64,000 bases of DNA from contig CAVTOZ010000003.1 in the NCBI GenBank assembly GCA_963736505.1, positions 1,302,001 through 1,366,000 on the forward strand, read 5' to 3'. The DNA is from Solirubrobacter sp963736505. Lineage in GTDB: Bacteria > Actinomycetota > Thermoleophilia > Solirubrobacterales > Solirubrobacteraceae. This document shows, one piece after another, positions 16,074 through 24,561 of this stretch. Positions within the stretch are counted from its first letter, which is position 1; every line of letters starts with the position of its first letter. The position numbers and the translations under genes are program-made. Below the pieces are notes generated by a model that had not been told where the DNA came from, searched no databases, and saw only the letters and a list, made by a program, of their open reading frames with translations.

Positions 16074-16924
16074 GCTTCCGTCAGCGCCCCGGCCTCGCCG
16101 ATGCTCAGGTTCCGGTCGACGCCGTGCGCGACGACGCTCTGGCCCGGCTCGAGCCGGGGGCGCTCGCCGTCGAGCGTGACCTCGACGCGGTCGGGCTCGA
16201 AGGACACGAGGTCGCCGATCGCCTCCATGTCGTCGAACGGCGCCCGGTACGACCACGCGGCGTGCGCGCTGCCGCCGATCTCGTAGTAGGACGCGACGCC
16301 CTTGTACGGGCAGAACGTCTGCAGCTCCTCCGCGGCGAGCGCCTCGGCCGCGACGTCGTCGCGCGGCACGTACCAGCGCGGCGCGAAGCCCGATTCGTAG
16401 AGCACCAGCGGGCTCGTCGTGTCCGCGACGACGCGGTCGCCGGCGCGCACGACGAGGTGCCGGGAGGTCCGGCGGACGTCGATCCGGTGGTAGGGGTCGG
16501 CGGCGTGGCCGAGGATGCGCTCGTCCTCCTCGTAGAAGGCGTCCATCGCGCGCCAGGCGAGCGCGACGCGGTCCTTCAGGATCGCCGCGTGGTCCGGGAG
16601 CGCGACGTGCTGCCAGGCGGCGCGCCGCGCTCCCGCGACGTCGAACCAGGCGGTCTCGCCGAGCTCGGGGTGCTCGCTGCGATGCTCGATCGGCCGCAGC
16701 GCGCCCTCGGCGAAGTCGCCGATCGGGAAGTACGCGACCGGGTAGCGCCCCGGCTCGAAGAGCAGCACCGCGTCGTCGCTCTGCGCCACGGTCCGCCCGC
16801 CGAGCTCGGCGCGCATCCGGCGCCGCAGCGGCTCGGCGTACAGGACCCGCTCCGGCATCCCGGGCACGAGGAAGCGCCCGTTGGGGGTGCGGCCGAGCGG
16901 CCCTTGCTGCCATGAGAGACCCAT
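16007..16924 (-). CDS. DUF427 domain protein (two domains)
   Basis: 305 residues with two successive DUF427 modules: the first around GETAWFDVAGARRAAWQH, the second around RTSRHLVVRAGDRVVADTTSPLVLYESGFAPRWYVPRDDV and FCPYKGVASYYEIGG. DUF427 proteins are soluble beta-rich proteins of unknown biochemical role. The ATG start at 16924 precedes MGLSWQQGPLGR. It is convergent with ynfA (67-bp overlap) and divergent from the sigma-factor operon. Confidence 0.85.
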   Translation of the reverse strand: MGLSWQQGPLGRTPNGRFLVPGMPERVLYAEPLRRRMRAELGGRTVAQSDDAVLLFEPGRYPVAYFPIGDFAEGALRPIEHRSEHPELGETAWFDVAGARRAAWQHVALPDHAAILKDRVALAWRAMDAFYEEDERILGHAADPYHRIDVRRTSRHLVVRAGDRVVADTTSPLVLYESGFAPRWYVPRDDVAAEALAAEELQTFCPYKGVASYYEIGGSAHAAWSYRAPFDDMEAIGDLVSFEPDRVEVTLDGERPRLEPGQSVVAHGVDRNLSIGEAGALTEAQRGAYMITATPAMQTSAPVTS

Positions 16925-17008
16925 CGTGCGCTCCAATCGTCGGAAGGAACCGTCACGAGCGTTGGTGGCGGCGCGCGGGGACGTCTTACCGCGACTACGA
17001 TCCACCCC

Positions 17009-17626
17009 GTGAGCGACCTGGCCGACCCGGTCTCGCGGCGCTGGGTCGAGCAGCTGCACGCCGATCACCCGCGCTACGAGCAGGCGGTCGCCAAGCTCCA
17101 TGACATCCTCCGGCGCGCCGCGATCCACGAGTCCCGCCGCCGCCGCGGGGCGCTCACCGGCGCCGAGCTCGACGACGTCGCGCAGCAGTGCGCCGACGAC
17201 GCGATGATGAGCATCCTCGCGAGGATCGACGATTTCCAGGGGCTCAGCCGCTTCACGACCTGGGCGTACAAGTTCGTGATCTTCGAGGTCTCCGGCAAGC
17301 TCGCGCGGCACGCGTGGCGCCACCATCCGCCCACCGGCGACGACCTGACGTTCGACCAGCTGCCCGACACCGGGGCGGCCAGACCCGGCGAGCAGGCCGA
17401 GCGGCGCGAGCAGCTGAGCGTGCTCAGCACGGCGATCGAGCAGGACCTGACGCCGCGCCAGCGCGAGGTGTTCGCGGCGATCGCGCTCAACGACGTGCCG
17501 ATCGACGTGCTGGCGCTGAAGCTGGACTCCAACCGCGGCGCGATATACAAGAACCTCTTCGACGCCAGGCGCAGGCTGCGGGCTGCGCTCGCCGCCGCCG
17601 GCCACCCGCTCAGCGACGCCATATGA
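17009..17626 (+). CDS. ECF-type RNA polymerase sigma factor
   Basis: 205 residues. Region 2 is visible around DDVAQQCADDAMMSILARIDDFQGLSRFTTWAYKF and region 4 around DLTPRQREVFAAIALNDVPIDVLALKLDSNRGAIYKNLFDARRRLR. The alternative sigma factor would direct RNA polymerase to a small regulon. GTG 17009 has TACGAT 7 nt upstream (leaderless). Its stop overlaps the start of the next gene as ATGA, and that gene looks like its anti-sigma factor. Confidence 0.9.
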   Translation: MSDLADPVSRRWVEQLHADHPRYEQAVAKLHDILRRAAIHESRRRRGALTGAELDDVAQQCADDAMMSILARIDDFQGLSRFTTWAYKFVIFEVSGKLARHAWRHHPPTGDDLTFDQLPDTGAARPGEQAERREQLSVLSTAIEQDLTPRQREVFAAIALNDVPIDVLALKLDSNRGAIYKNLFDARRRLRAALAAAGHPLSDAI

Positions 17627-17850
17627 CCGACTTCGAGAATCTCCTTCGCGCCCAGGACGGGGACGCCGGCTGCGACGCCGGGGTCCCGATCATGGACCAG
17701 TACGTGGAGATCGAACTGCGCGGCGGCGATCCGAGCGAGCGCTTTCCCGGCACCGCGATCCATCTGCGCGTGTGCCCAGGCTGCCGCGCCGACCACGACG
17801 GCGTGCTCGAGGCCGCCCGTCGTTTCGGCGAGCTCGACCCGGACCGGTAA
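17623..17850 (+). CDS. Zinc-binding anti-sigma-like protein, 75 aa
   Basis: A soluble 75-residue protein carrying the anti-sigma zinc motif HLRVCPGCRADH (His-x3-Cys-x2-Cys). It overlaps the upstream sigma gene by 4 nt, the usual layout of a sigma factor with its zinc anti-sigma partner. There is no membrane segment, so it would act in the cytoplasm, perhaps as a thiol or redox switch of the RsrA kind. The adjoining redox enzyme supports a redox theme; this is inference. Confidence 0.75.
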   Translation: MTDFENLLRAQDGDAGCDAGVPIMDQYVEIELRGGDPSERFPGTAIHLRVCPGCRADHDGVLEAARRFGELDPDR

Positions 17851-17854
17851 GACG

Positions 17855-19558
17855 ATGAGCGCGCGCCTGCTGTCGGTCAACGTGGGCGGTCCGCGGGAGG
17901 TCGAGTGGGAAGGCAAGACCGTCCGCACCGCCATCTGGAAGGAGGCCGTCGACGGGCCGCGGATGGTGCGGCGGATCAACATCGACGGCGACGACCAGGC
18001 CGACCGGCTCGCGCACGGGGGCGAGCACCGCGCGGTCTTCGTCTACCAGATCGAGTCCTACCGCTACTGGGAGCGCGAGCTCGGGCGCGACGACTTCACG
18101 TACGGGCAGTTCGGCGAGAACTTCACCGTCGAGGGCCTCGCCGACGAGGACGTCTGCATCGGCGACCGCTACCGCATCGGCGCGGCGCTGTTCGAGGTCA
18201 CCCAGCCGCGAGTGACGTGCTATCGCGTCGCGATCCGCATGGACGAGGCGGCGATGCCGTCGCTGCTCGTCGCCCACCACCGCCCGGGGTTCTACCTGCG
18301 CGTGCTCGAGGAGGGGCAGGTGCAGGCCGGCGACGCGATCGTCAAGCACGCCGACGGCCCGGAGCGGCTGTCGGTCGCACAGGTCGACGGGCTGCTCTAC
18401 CTCCCGAACAAGTCACGCACGCTGCTGCAGCGCGCGCTGCGCATCCCCGCGCTGAGCGAGGGCTGGAAGGGGAGCTTCCGCGAGCTGCTCGCCAAGGACG
18501 AGCCGGCCGCTCCCGTGTGGGCGGGCTTCCGGCCGCTGCGCGTCGCGGAGGTCCGGCGCGAGAGCGCGACCATCAGCTCGTTCCGGCTCGTGCCCACCGA
18601 CGACACGCTCCCGGCGGCAGGCCCCGGCCAGTACCTCACCGTGCGCCTGCGACCCGCGCCCGGCGCGCCTCCGCTCGTCCGCAGCTACTCGCTCTCCGAC
18701 GTGCCCGGCGAGCGCGGCTACCGGATCAGCGTCAAGCGCGAGGGCGCCGCCAGCCGCTACCTGCACGACCGGGTCGCGGTCGGCGACATGATCGACGTCG
18801 CGGCCCCGCGCGGCAGCTTCATCCTGCACGCCGGCACCCGGCCGGTCGTGCTGATCAGCGCCGGCGTCGGCGCCACGCCCGTCCTCGCGATGCTGCACGC
18901 GCTGGCCGGCGAGCACGGCACGCGGCCGGTGTGGTGGCTGCACGGCGCGCGCAACCGCGACGAGCACGCCTTCGGCCCCGAGGCCGACGCGCTGCTCGCC
19001 GCCCTGCCGAACGCGCACCGGCTCGTCGCCTACAGCCGCCCGGCCGGCGAGGACTCCGAGCACGACGTGACGGGCCGGCTCGACCTCGCGCTGCTCGAGC
19101 GGGCCGGCGTCCCGAAGGACGCCGACTACTACCTGTGCGGACCCGACGGCTTCATGCGCGCGATCGCCGCCGCCCTGACCGCGCGCGGCGTCGCGCCCGA
19201 GCGCGTGGCCACCGAGGCGTTCGGCGCCGTCGCCGTCCACGCCTCCGGGATCGTCAAGGCCGGCGACCGGCCGCCGCACGCCCCCGACGGCGCGGCCGGC
19301 ACCGGCCCGACCGTCACCTTCTCGCGCAGCAACCTCGCCGTGCCGTGGGACGACGAGTACCCGAACCTGCTCGACTTCGCCGAAGCCTGCGACGTGCCGG
19401 TCGGCTTCGGCTGCCGCCACGGCGTCTGCCACAACTGCGAGAGCGGCGTGCTCGCGGGCGACGTGACCTACGACATCGAGCCGCTCGAGCCGCCGGCCGA
19501 CGGCCGGATCCTTCCCTGCTGCACGCGCCCGACCTCCGAGCTCACGCTCGACCTCTAA
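17855..19558 (+). CDS. MOSC domain fused to flavin reductase and 2Fe-2S ferredoxin domain
   Basis: 567 residues in four parts: a YiiM-like MOSC domain (about 1-165; HGGEHRAVFVYQIESY, FGENFTVEG, TQPRVTCYR), a 3-alpha linker (about 170-215), a FAD/NAD(P) ferredoxin-reductase pair (RSYSLSDVPGERGYRISVKR; SAGVGATPVLAMLHAL; YYLCGPDGFM), and a plant-type 2Fe-2S domain with FGCRHGVCHNCESG (Cys-x4-Cys-x2-Cys) and a later Cys pair. MOSC enzymes bind molybdenum cofactor, so this looks like a self-contained electron-transfer chain to a Mo centre, perhaps reducing N-hydroxylated compounds. It starts 4 nt after the anti-sigma gene, in one operon. Confidence 0.9.
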   Translation: MSARLLSVNVGGPREVEWEGKTVRTAIWKEAVDGPRMVRRINIDGDDQADRLAHGGEHRAVFVYQIESYRYWERELGRDDFTYGQFGENFTVEGLADEDVCIGDRYRIGAALFEVTQPRVTCYRVAIRMDEAAMPSLLVAHHRPGFYLRVLEEGQVQAGDAIVKHADGPERLSVAQVDGLLYLPNKSRTLLQRALRIPALSEGWKGSFRELLAKDEPAAPVWAGFRPLRVAEVRRESATISSFRLVPTDDTLPAAGPGQYLTVRLRPAPGAPPLVRSYSLSDVPGERGYRISVKREGAASRYLHDRVAVGDMIDVAAPRGSFILHAGTRPVVLISAGVGATPVLAMLHALAGEHGTRPVWWLHGARNRDEHAFGPEADALLAALPNAHRLVAYSRPAGEDSEHDVTGRLDLALLERAGVPKDADYYLCGPDGFMRAIAAALTARGVAPERVATEAFGAVAVHASGIVKAGDRPPHAPDGAAGTGPTVTFSRSNLAVPWDDEYPNLLDFAEACDVPVGFGCRHGVCHNCESGVLAGDVTYDIEPLEPPADGRILPCCTRPTSELTLDL

Positions 19559-21324
19559 CAGGAGGCGCGGGGAGTCGTCTCCCCGGGCCGCGTGCAGAGG
19601 ACCTTCTTCGACGGGAGCGTGCCGAGCCGCACCGTGTAGCGGTAGACGGTGCCGACGAAGCCGGGCCGGCTGACGAGCACGTCGATGCGGGCGCCCTTGC
19701 GCAGCTTCGCGCCCTTGAAGTACTTCCCGAGGCTCAGCCGCGCGGCGGACTTCACGGCGACCGTCTTGCGCGCGAACGGGCAGCCCAGCCGCCGCGACGC
19801 GCAGTTGAGCGTGACCGTCGCGCCGGCGGGAGCGCCCGTCACCGGCAGCAGCGTCACCGCGGTGTACTTGTGGTGGTAGCCGACCGAGATCGACACGGTG
19901 ACCGACAGGACCGGGTACGGGGCGTCGCGGCCGTCGCAGTTCTGGTCGATCCCGTCGTGCAGGACGTCCGGGGCGCCGGGGAAGACGGCCGCGTCGTGGT
20001 CGTTGCAGTCCAGGCCCTCCGGGAAGCCGTCGTGGTCGGCGTCGGCGATCGTCGCGAGCCCGGTGATGAGCGTGAAGGCGTGGGCGGCCGGCGTGGGGTC
20101 GACGTTGCCGACGGCGTCGACCGCGGCGACCGCGAACGTATGCGGGCCGGAGGCCAGCGTGGGGAGCGTGAACGGCGACGCGCACGGCACGGCGTCGGCG
20201 CCGTCGATCCGGCACCTGAAGCCGGAGGCCGGCTCGTTCGCGCCGAAGGCGAACGTGGGGGCGACGTCGACGGTCGTCGAGCCGTCCGCGGGTCCTGACG
20301 CGATCGCCGTCTCGGGCGGGGTCGTGTCGACCGTCCAGGCGGAGGTCGCGGGCTGGCTGACGATCTTGGCGCCCGCCGCCTGCAGCGCGCCGTGGAAGAC
20401 GGCGCGGACGGAGAACTGGTGCGCGCCGTCGTTGAGCTGCGCGACCGTCTTCCCGCCCGCCGCGCACGGCGCGAAGGCGCCCGCGTCGAGCCGGCACTCG
20501 TAGCTCAGCGTCGAGCCGTCGGCCGGATGCGCGGCCTTGTTGGAGGTGTAGGTGAAGGTCGCGCTCGTCGCCGTGGTGGCGGCCGGCGGCGCGGACAGGA
20601 GCGCGGCGGTGGGCGTCGTCTCCTGCTCCCAGCTTCGGCACGGCGTGTTCGTGCTCGCCAGCCCGGACGGGTCGGTGGCCTTCACGCACAGCGTGTGGAT
20701 GCCGTCGGGCAGCGCGGCCCAGACGTGCGGGTTCGCGCACGCCCCGAACGCGCCGCCGTCGCGCTGGCACTGGAAGGCCGGCGCCTCGTCGTCCTCGTTG
20801 GTGGTGAACGTGAAGCTCTGCTGGCGCGTGTCGCTCACCACGACCGCGTTGTCCGCCGGCCCGTCGATCGCGGTGATCGTCGGCGCGCGCGTGTCGACGA
20901 AATGCGCGACGACCGTCCACGGGCCCTGGAGCTGGGGGGCGCCGCACTCGCCGGTCTCGCCGGTGGTGCACTGCTTGAACGACGTGATGATCTGGCAGCC
21001 CGGCAGCGTTGTGGTGCAGGCGCCCGAGAGGTGGTCGAAGCGCCAGCCGGCGGGCGCCACCGGCAGGATCCCGAGCTTGCACGTGACAAGCGTGCGGGCC
21101 TGGTTCGACGTGCAGGTCGCGGGCGGGTTGGCGTTGAACGCGGTGCAGTCGGACTCGGTGCCCTCCGGCGTCGAGGCGGGCGAGGTGCACGTATGCGGCC
21201 CGTCCGTGCTCAGGGTCCCGTGCCCGGTGATGCCGAGCGTCAGGGCGTCGCTGTCCGCGGCCGCCGCCGCGGGAAAGGCGCACAGCAGGACGAGAACGGC
21301 GAGGAGCAGGCGCGGCACAGGCAC
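19555..21324 (-). CDS. Secreted Ig-like protein with MopE-type metal-binding motif
   Basis: 589 residues. The signal peptide is VPVPRLLLAVLVLLCAFPAAA. Several Ig/fibronectin-like modules follow, each with the recurring layout 'Y/F-x-C-x-x-D-G-A-F-x-x-C' then a 'G-x-H-x-F/L-x-V-x-A-x-D' strand (about 150-430). Near 440-480 is a MopE-type segment (DADHDGFPEGLDCNDHD, then DGIDQNCDG), a predicted calcium or copper-binding loop. The C-terminus is a basic beta-domain. Likely a cell-surface or released adhesin-like protein; no enzyme motif. The GTG start at 21324 is chosen (GTG 21318 also possible). The stop overlaps the convergent redox gene by 4 bp. Confidence 0.75.
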   Translation of the reverse strand: MPVPRLLLAVLVLLCAFPAAAAADSDALTLGITGHGTLSTDGPHTCTSPASTPEGTESDCTAFNANPPATCTSNQARTLVTCKLGILPVAPAGWRFDHLSGACTTTLPGCQIITSFKQCTTGETGECGAPQLQGPWTVVAHFVDTRAPTITAIDGPADNAVVVSDTRQQSFTFTTNEDDEAPAFQCQRDGGAFGACANPHVWAALPDGIHTLCVKATDPSGLASTNTPCRSWEQETTPTAALLSAPPAATTATSATFTYTSNKAAHPADGSTLSYECRLDAGAFAPCAAGGKTVAQLNDGAHQFSVRAVFHGALQAAGAKIVSQPATSAWTVDTTPPETAIASGPADGSTTVDVAPTFAFGANEPASGFRCRIDGADAVPCASPFTLPTLASGPHTFAVAAVDAVGNVDPTPAAHAFTLITGLATIADADHDGFPEGLDCNDHDAAVFPGAPDVLHDGIDQNCDGRDAPYPVLSVTVSISVGYHHKYTAVTLLPVTGAPAGATVTLNCASRRLGCPFARKTVAVKSAARLSLGKYFKGAKLRKGARIDVLVSRPGFVGTVYRYTVRLGTLPSKKVLCTRPGETTPRASC

Positions 21325-21390
21325 GACGAGATACTTCGCCGGTGCGACGGCGCCGTCAATCAGGATCCCACCCTGAGAATCTGTGTCGCG

Positions 21391-22247
21391 ATGAGCGCGC
21401 TTGTCGTGGCTGAGGAGCAGGTCGCGGCCGTGCGCGACGATCCGGCGGCGCGTCTGGCGTTGATGGCGCAGGTGTTCCACGGGCCGACCGGCAGCGCACC
21501 GCGGCACCTGCCGTTCCGGCGGGCGGCGCTGTCGTTCATGCGCTGGCAGGCGCGCCGCGGCGTGCTCGCTCCGCTCGACGCGTCGCCGCCCGGCAGCGTG
21601 TGGTGGCGGGCGGTCAACGAGCGTCTGCTGCGCGACGGTTGCGAGACGGTCGCGCTCCTCGGCGGGTCGGCGGGCGCGCCGTCGTCGCAGGCCGTGCGGC
21701 TGTGGCTGGAGTTCGGCGCGCGCCCGACGGGGCGCAACTGGTACCGGGCGCACAACGCGAGCATCGTGGACGGGTACCTGGTGCACCGCGACCTCGCGAG
21801 GCGGAGAGCGCGCCGGAGCGCTTCTTCATGAACGTCGCGCTGCTGCGCGTGCTGTACGCGCACGCGCTCGCCGCGGCGCCGCGCCTGGCGCTCGGGCGGT
21901 TCGCTCCGCTCGGCCGCGTGCTCGGCGACCCGCGGCTGGGGATGGCGGGTGTCTTCCTCTCACTGCGCCGCGTGCTCCCTGACCGCTATCCGCTCGCGCT
22001 CGACGTGGAGGGCTACATCGCCGCCGAGCAGCGGCTCGGGCGGATGCTCGACTACGCGGTGATCGCGCCGCGGCTGCAGCGCCTGTACGAGTGGTCGGCC
22101 GAGCAGCTCGGCGAACCGCGCCTGCTCGGGCTGGTGCGCGAGGGCAACCCGATCTACGTGTGGCCGTTCGAGCAGCGGCACGTGTGGCGGACTCCGACGA
22201 TGCCGTTCGCGGCCCGGGTGCTCGAGCGCGCCACGCGGGCGCGCTGA
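21391..22247 (+). pseudogene. Conserved hypothetical protein split by a frameshift
   Basis: Two ORFs lie in series: 21391-21831 (146 aa, MSALVVAEEQVAAV) and 21828-22247 (139 aa, MNVALLRVLYAHAL). The first loses protein-like character after GYLVHRDLA and becomes RRRARRSASS. In the other frame the DNA immediately upstream of the second ORF reads EAESAPERFF and runs into MNVALLRVLY. One missing G at 21798/21799 would join them into a single protein of about 285 residues with conserved patches SFMRWQARRG, WWRAVNERLLRD, WYRAHNASIV, LSLRRVLPDRYP and WPFEQRHVW. This is a real frameshift, a sequencing error, or programmed slippage; the ATGA overlap of two separate genes is the alternative reading. 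Confidence 0.65.
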
Positions 22248-22249
22248 GG

Positions 22250-22795
22250 TCACGCGGCCACGATCGTCGCGGCGAGCGCGACGCGATGGTCCTTCGTCCA
22301 CGGCGGCCCGAGCGTTTCCCGAGGGCCGTTGAAGACCGCGTCGGCCCGCGTGGCCAGCCTGCTTGCCGCCTGCCCGATCACCGCCTTCGCGTCGTAGACG
22401 TGGACGTGCCAGCCACGAGCGTGCGCGAGCTCGGCGAGCTCCTGCCGGTACATGATCGCGTCGGCCCGAGCCTCATACGGCACGCGACGCTGGACGGCGA
22501 TGTCCTCGGGGAAGTCGAGCGGCCACGCCCGCAGCGAGATCGAGACGATCGGCGCGGGCAGCCCGGCCGCGAGCTCGTCGAGCGCCGCCGCCGCCGCCCG
22601 GGCGACCGACGCCCGCACCTGCGCGACCAGCGCAGCCGTGGCGGCGACATCCAACCGCGCGCTCTCGTAGTGGATCGGCGCTTCCGACACGCCGGGCTCC
22701 ACGAGCTCGATCCGCCGCCGGTCCACCACCGCGTGGTCCTCCGACGCCGTCACCGCGACGGCCCAGCCGAAGTGATCCGCGATACCGAGTCGCAT
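22250..22795 (-). CDS. Conserved hypothetical protein, third gene of a toxin-antitoxin operon
   Basis: A 181-residue soluble protein. The N-terminus (MRLGIADHFGWAVAVTASED, then VVDRRRIELVEP) resembles an RNase H-like opening strand, and the middle holds YEARADAIMYRQELAELAHARGWHVHVYDAK, typical of a conserved actinobacterial family of unknown role. It begins 12 nt after the PIN toxin stop on the same strand, with GAGGCGA upstream as a possible ribosome site, so it is probably co-transcribed with the toxin-antitoxin pair. Function unknown; the RNase H resemblance is weak. Confidence 0.72.
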   Translation of the reverse strand: MRLGIADHFGWAVAVTASEDHAVVDRRRIELVEPGVSEAPIHYESARLDVAATAALVAQVRASVARAAAAALDELAAGLPAPIVSISLRAWPLDFPEDIAVQRRVPYEARADAIMYRQELAELAHARGWHVHVYDAKAVIGQAASRLATRADAVFNGPRETLGPPWTKDHRVALAATIVAA

Positions 22796-22807
22796 GTCGC
22801 CGTCGCC

Positions 22808-23236
22808 TCAAAGACTGCCGGCGGGAGCCAGCCACACGCTCGTGATGTCCAGGTCCGTCTTCTCCGCGAGCAGGTCGTAGTCGCGGTCGTAGTGCAGGAT
22901 GCCGACGCCGTGGCGATCGGCGATCGCGGCGACGAGGAGGTCTACGGGCGGAAGCCGGTGGTGACCGATGCGAGCGAGCTGGCGCTGCGCATCGACTGCG
23001 CGCCGCTCGACGCCCTCGTCGATCTGGAACCGGGGGAGGGCAAGGAGCTCGGCGAGCAGCTCGTCGTGGTCTCGAGCGGTCCTGGCGGAGTAGCCGGCCT
23101 CCAGGAGAAACGGCAGGCACGTCGCGATCCGTCCGGCCTCGAACGCGTCGGCGATCTCGGTCACGCGCGCGTCGCTGAGCGCGGGGTCGGCGAGCCGCGC
23201 CCACGCGGAGTTGTCGAGCAGCAGCGTCTCGATCAC
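22808..23236 (-). CDS. PIN-domain (VapC-type) toxin, copy 1
   Basis: A 142-residue PIN nuclease. Acidic active-site residues sit in LLLDNSAW (Asp near the N-terminus), FLLEAGYS, VDLLVAAIADRHG and LHYDRDYDLL. VapC-type toxins cleave RNA, often tRNA or rRNA, when freed from their antitoxin. The start ATG overlaps the antitoxin stop by 4 nt. It is about 80 percent identical by eye to the toxin at 61163-61594. Confidence 0.88.
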   Translation of the reverse strand: MIETLLLDNSAWARLADPALSDARVTEIADAFEAGRIATCLPFLLEAGYSARTARDHDELLAELLALPRFQIDEGVERRAVDAQRQLARIGHHRLPPVDLLVAAIADRHGVGILHYDRDYDLLAEKTDLDITSVWLAPAGSL

Positions 23237-23505
23237 GGGCGCGCCCAGCCGGCGCGCCGGACCTCGTCGGCGGCCTCGCGGTCGACCGGCAGCTCGCGAC
23301 GGCGGATGCGCGTCGCCAGCCGGTGTCGCTTGGACGCCGTGTCGTCACGGTCGGCGCGGAGCTGCGCGACCTTCTGCTGCGCGCCCAGGATCACCAGCTC
23401 GCCGAACTCGACCCGCGCGTCGCCGAGCTCGCCACGGAGCTCGTCCAGCGCCGCCTTGACCGGCGGCGTCTCGGTGATCGCGTGGCGGCGGTGCTGGGTC
23501 GGCAT
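23233..23505 (-). CDS. Antitoxin of the PIN toxin, copy 1
   Basis: A 90-residue protein starting MPTQHRRHAITETPPVKAALDELR, with a basic C-terminal half (RHRLATRIRRRELP). It precedes and overlaps the PIN toxin, the standard order for an autoregulated antitoxin. ATG 23505 is chosen because TACACT lies 7 nt upstream and a 20-bp dyad overlaps that box. The fold is not one I can name (not AbrB or RHH by eye). The paralogue at 61591-61863 has the same length. Confidence 0.82.
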   Translation of the reverse strand: MPTQHRRHAITETPPVKAALDELRGELGDARVEFGELVILGAQQKVAQLRADRDDTASKRHRLATRIRRRELPVDREAADEVRRAGWARP

Positions 23506-23513
23506 CCGGCCGA

Positions 23514-23533
23514 GTGTATCACCGGTGTCGCAC
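23514..23533. promoter_or_regulatory. Operator dyad of toxin-antitoxin copy 1
   Basis: GTGTATCACCGGTGTCGCAC, an imperfect palindrome centred on ACCGGT, overlaps the -10 box (TACACT on the minus strand, 23518-23513). The same dyad occurs at the same place before copy 2 (61871-61890), so it is very likely the binding site of the antitoxin or toxin-antitoxin complex. Confidence 0.65.
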
Positions 23534-23549
23534 CGAAACGCGTAAGTGT

Positions 23550-23650
23550 GGAACGACAACAGCCGCCTTGCGGCGGCTCGTATTCGTGTCATCGGCAGCG
23601 CGGCGCCCGGACTTGAGCGTCGTCTGCGAAGCTGGCGCGTTGGCGCTCGA
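23550..23650. repeat. Dispersed repeat, copy 1 (with hairpin)
   Basis: About 100 bp beginning GAACGACAACAGCCGCC, with the hairpin AGCCGCC-TTGC-GGCGGCT, then ATCGGCA, TTGAGCG, TCGTCT and ending GCTGGCGCGTTGGCGCTC. The same ordered blocks occur at 56427-56524. Copy 1 lies between the antitoxin promoter and the epimerase gene, and no native coding frame crosses it. Confidence 0.6.
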
Positions 23651-23685
23651 TGTCACGCTCCGGCGGGGTACGTCGTCAGTTCGGC

Positions 23686-24561
23686 ATGACCGAGATCGTG
23701 ATCACCGGATCCACCGGCGCCATCGGGCGGCGCGCCGTCCGTGAGCTGCTCGCCGCCGGCCACCGCGTCACGGGCGTGACGCGCTCCGCGCGCGCCCGCG
23801 AGCGGCTCGCGAGCCTGGGGGCGCGCGCCGTCGAGGCCGACGTGTTCGACTGGGCGTCGCTGCGCCGCGCGTTCGACGGGGCGGACGCCGTCGTCAACCT
23901 GCTGACGCACATCCCGAGCGCCGATCGCATGGGAGATCCATCCGCCTGGGAGGAGAACGACCGCCTCCGCACCGAGGCATCGGCGGCGATCGCTCGCGCC
24001 GCGCGGGCCGCACGCGTGCCGCGGCTCGTGCAGGAGTCGATCGCGTTCGTGTACGCCGACGGCGGCGACGCCTGGCTCGACGAGGACGCGCCCGTCGCCG
24101 GAGGCGGCGTGACGACGACGGCGCTGACGGCCGAGCGCAACGCGCGCGAGCTGTTCGACGGCGACACCGTCGTGCTGCGCTTCGGGCTGTTCATCGGACC
24201 CGACAGCGGGTCCGCGCTGGCCACGCTGGAGGCCGCGCGCGGCGGTGCCTCGAACGCGATCGGGGCGCCCGGCGCGTACCGGCCCACGCTCTGGCTCGAT
24301 GACGCGGCGGCGGCCATCGCCGCGGCGCTGCGCATCCCGACCGGGACGTACAACGTGGCCGACGCCGACCCGCCGACGAACGCCGAGATCGATGCCGCGC
24401 TCGCCGCCGCCGTCGGGGTGGAGGCGCTCCGCCCGCGGGCGCCGCAGGACGGGCCGCTGGCGCGCTCGCAGCGCGTGTCGACCCGCCGGCTGCGCGAGGC
24501 GAGCGGCTGGGCGCCGCGCATGCGCGCGGGCACGGAGAGCTGGGACCGGATCGCCGCATGA
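23686..24561 (+). CDS. NAD-dependent epimerase/dehydratase family protein
   Basis: A 291-residue extended-SDR-like protein. Rossmann motif VITGSTGAIGRRAVREL, then a VVNLLTHIP strand and a tract ending SIAFVYADGG, where the catalytic Tyr would be expected. Later YRPTLWLDDAAAAIAAAL and YNVADADPPTNAEI match the epimerase C-terminal domain. It overlaps the following ECF41-type sigma gene by ATGA. Such sigma factors are often genetically linked to an oxidoreductase or epimerase, so it is a plausible sensor or target partner. Substrate unknown. Confidence 0.87.
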   Translation: MTEIVITGSTGAIGRRAVRELLAAGHRVTGVTRSARARERLASLGARAVEADVFDWASLRRAFDGADAVVNLLTHIPSADRMGDPSAWEENDRLRTEASAAIARAARAARVPRLVQESIAFVYADGGDAWLDEDAPVAGGGVTTTALTAERNARELFDGDTVVLRFGLFIGPDSGSALATLEAARGGASNAIGAPGAYRPTLWLDDAAAAIAAALRIPTGTYNVADADPPTNAEIDAALAAAVGVEALRPRAPQDGPLARSQRVSTRRLREASGWAPRMRAGTESWDRIAA

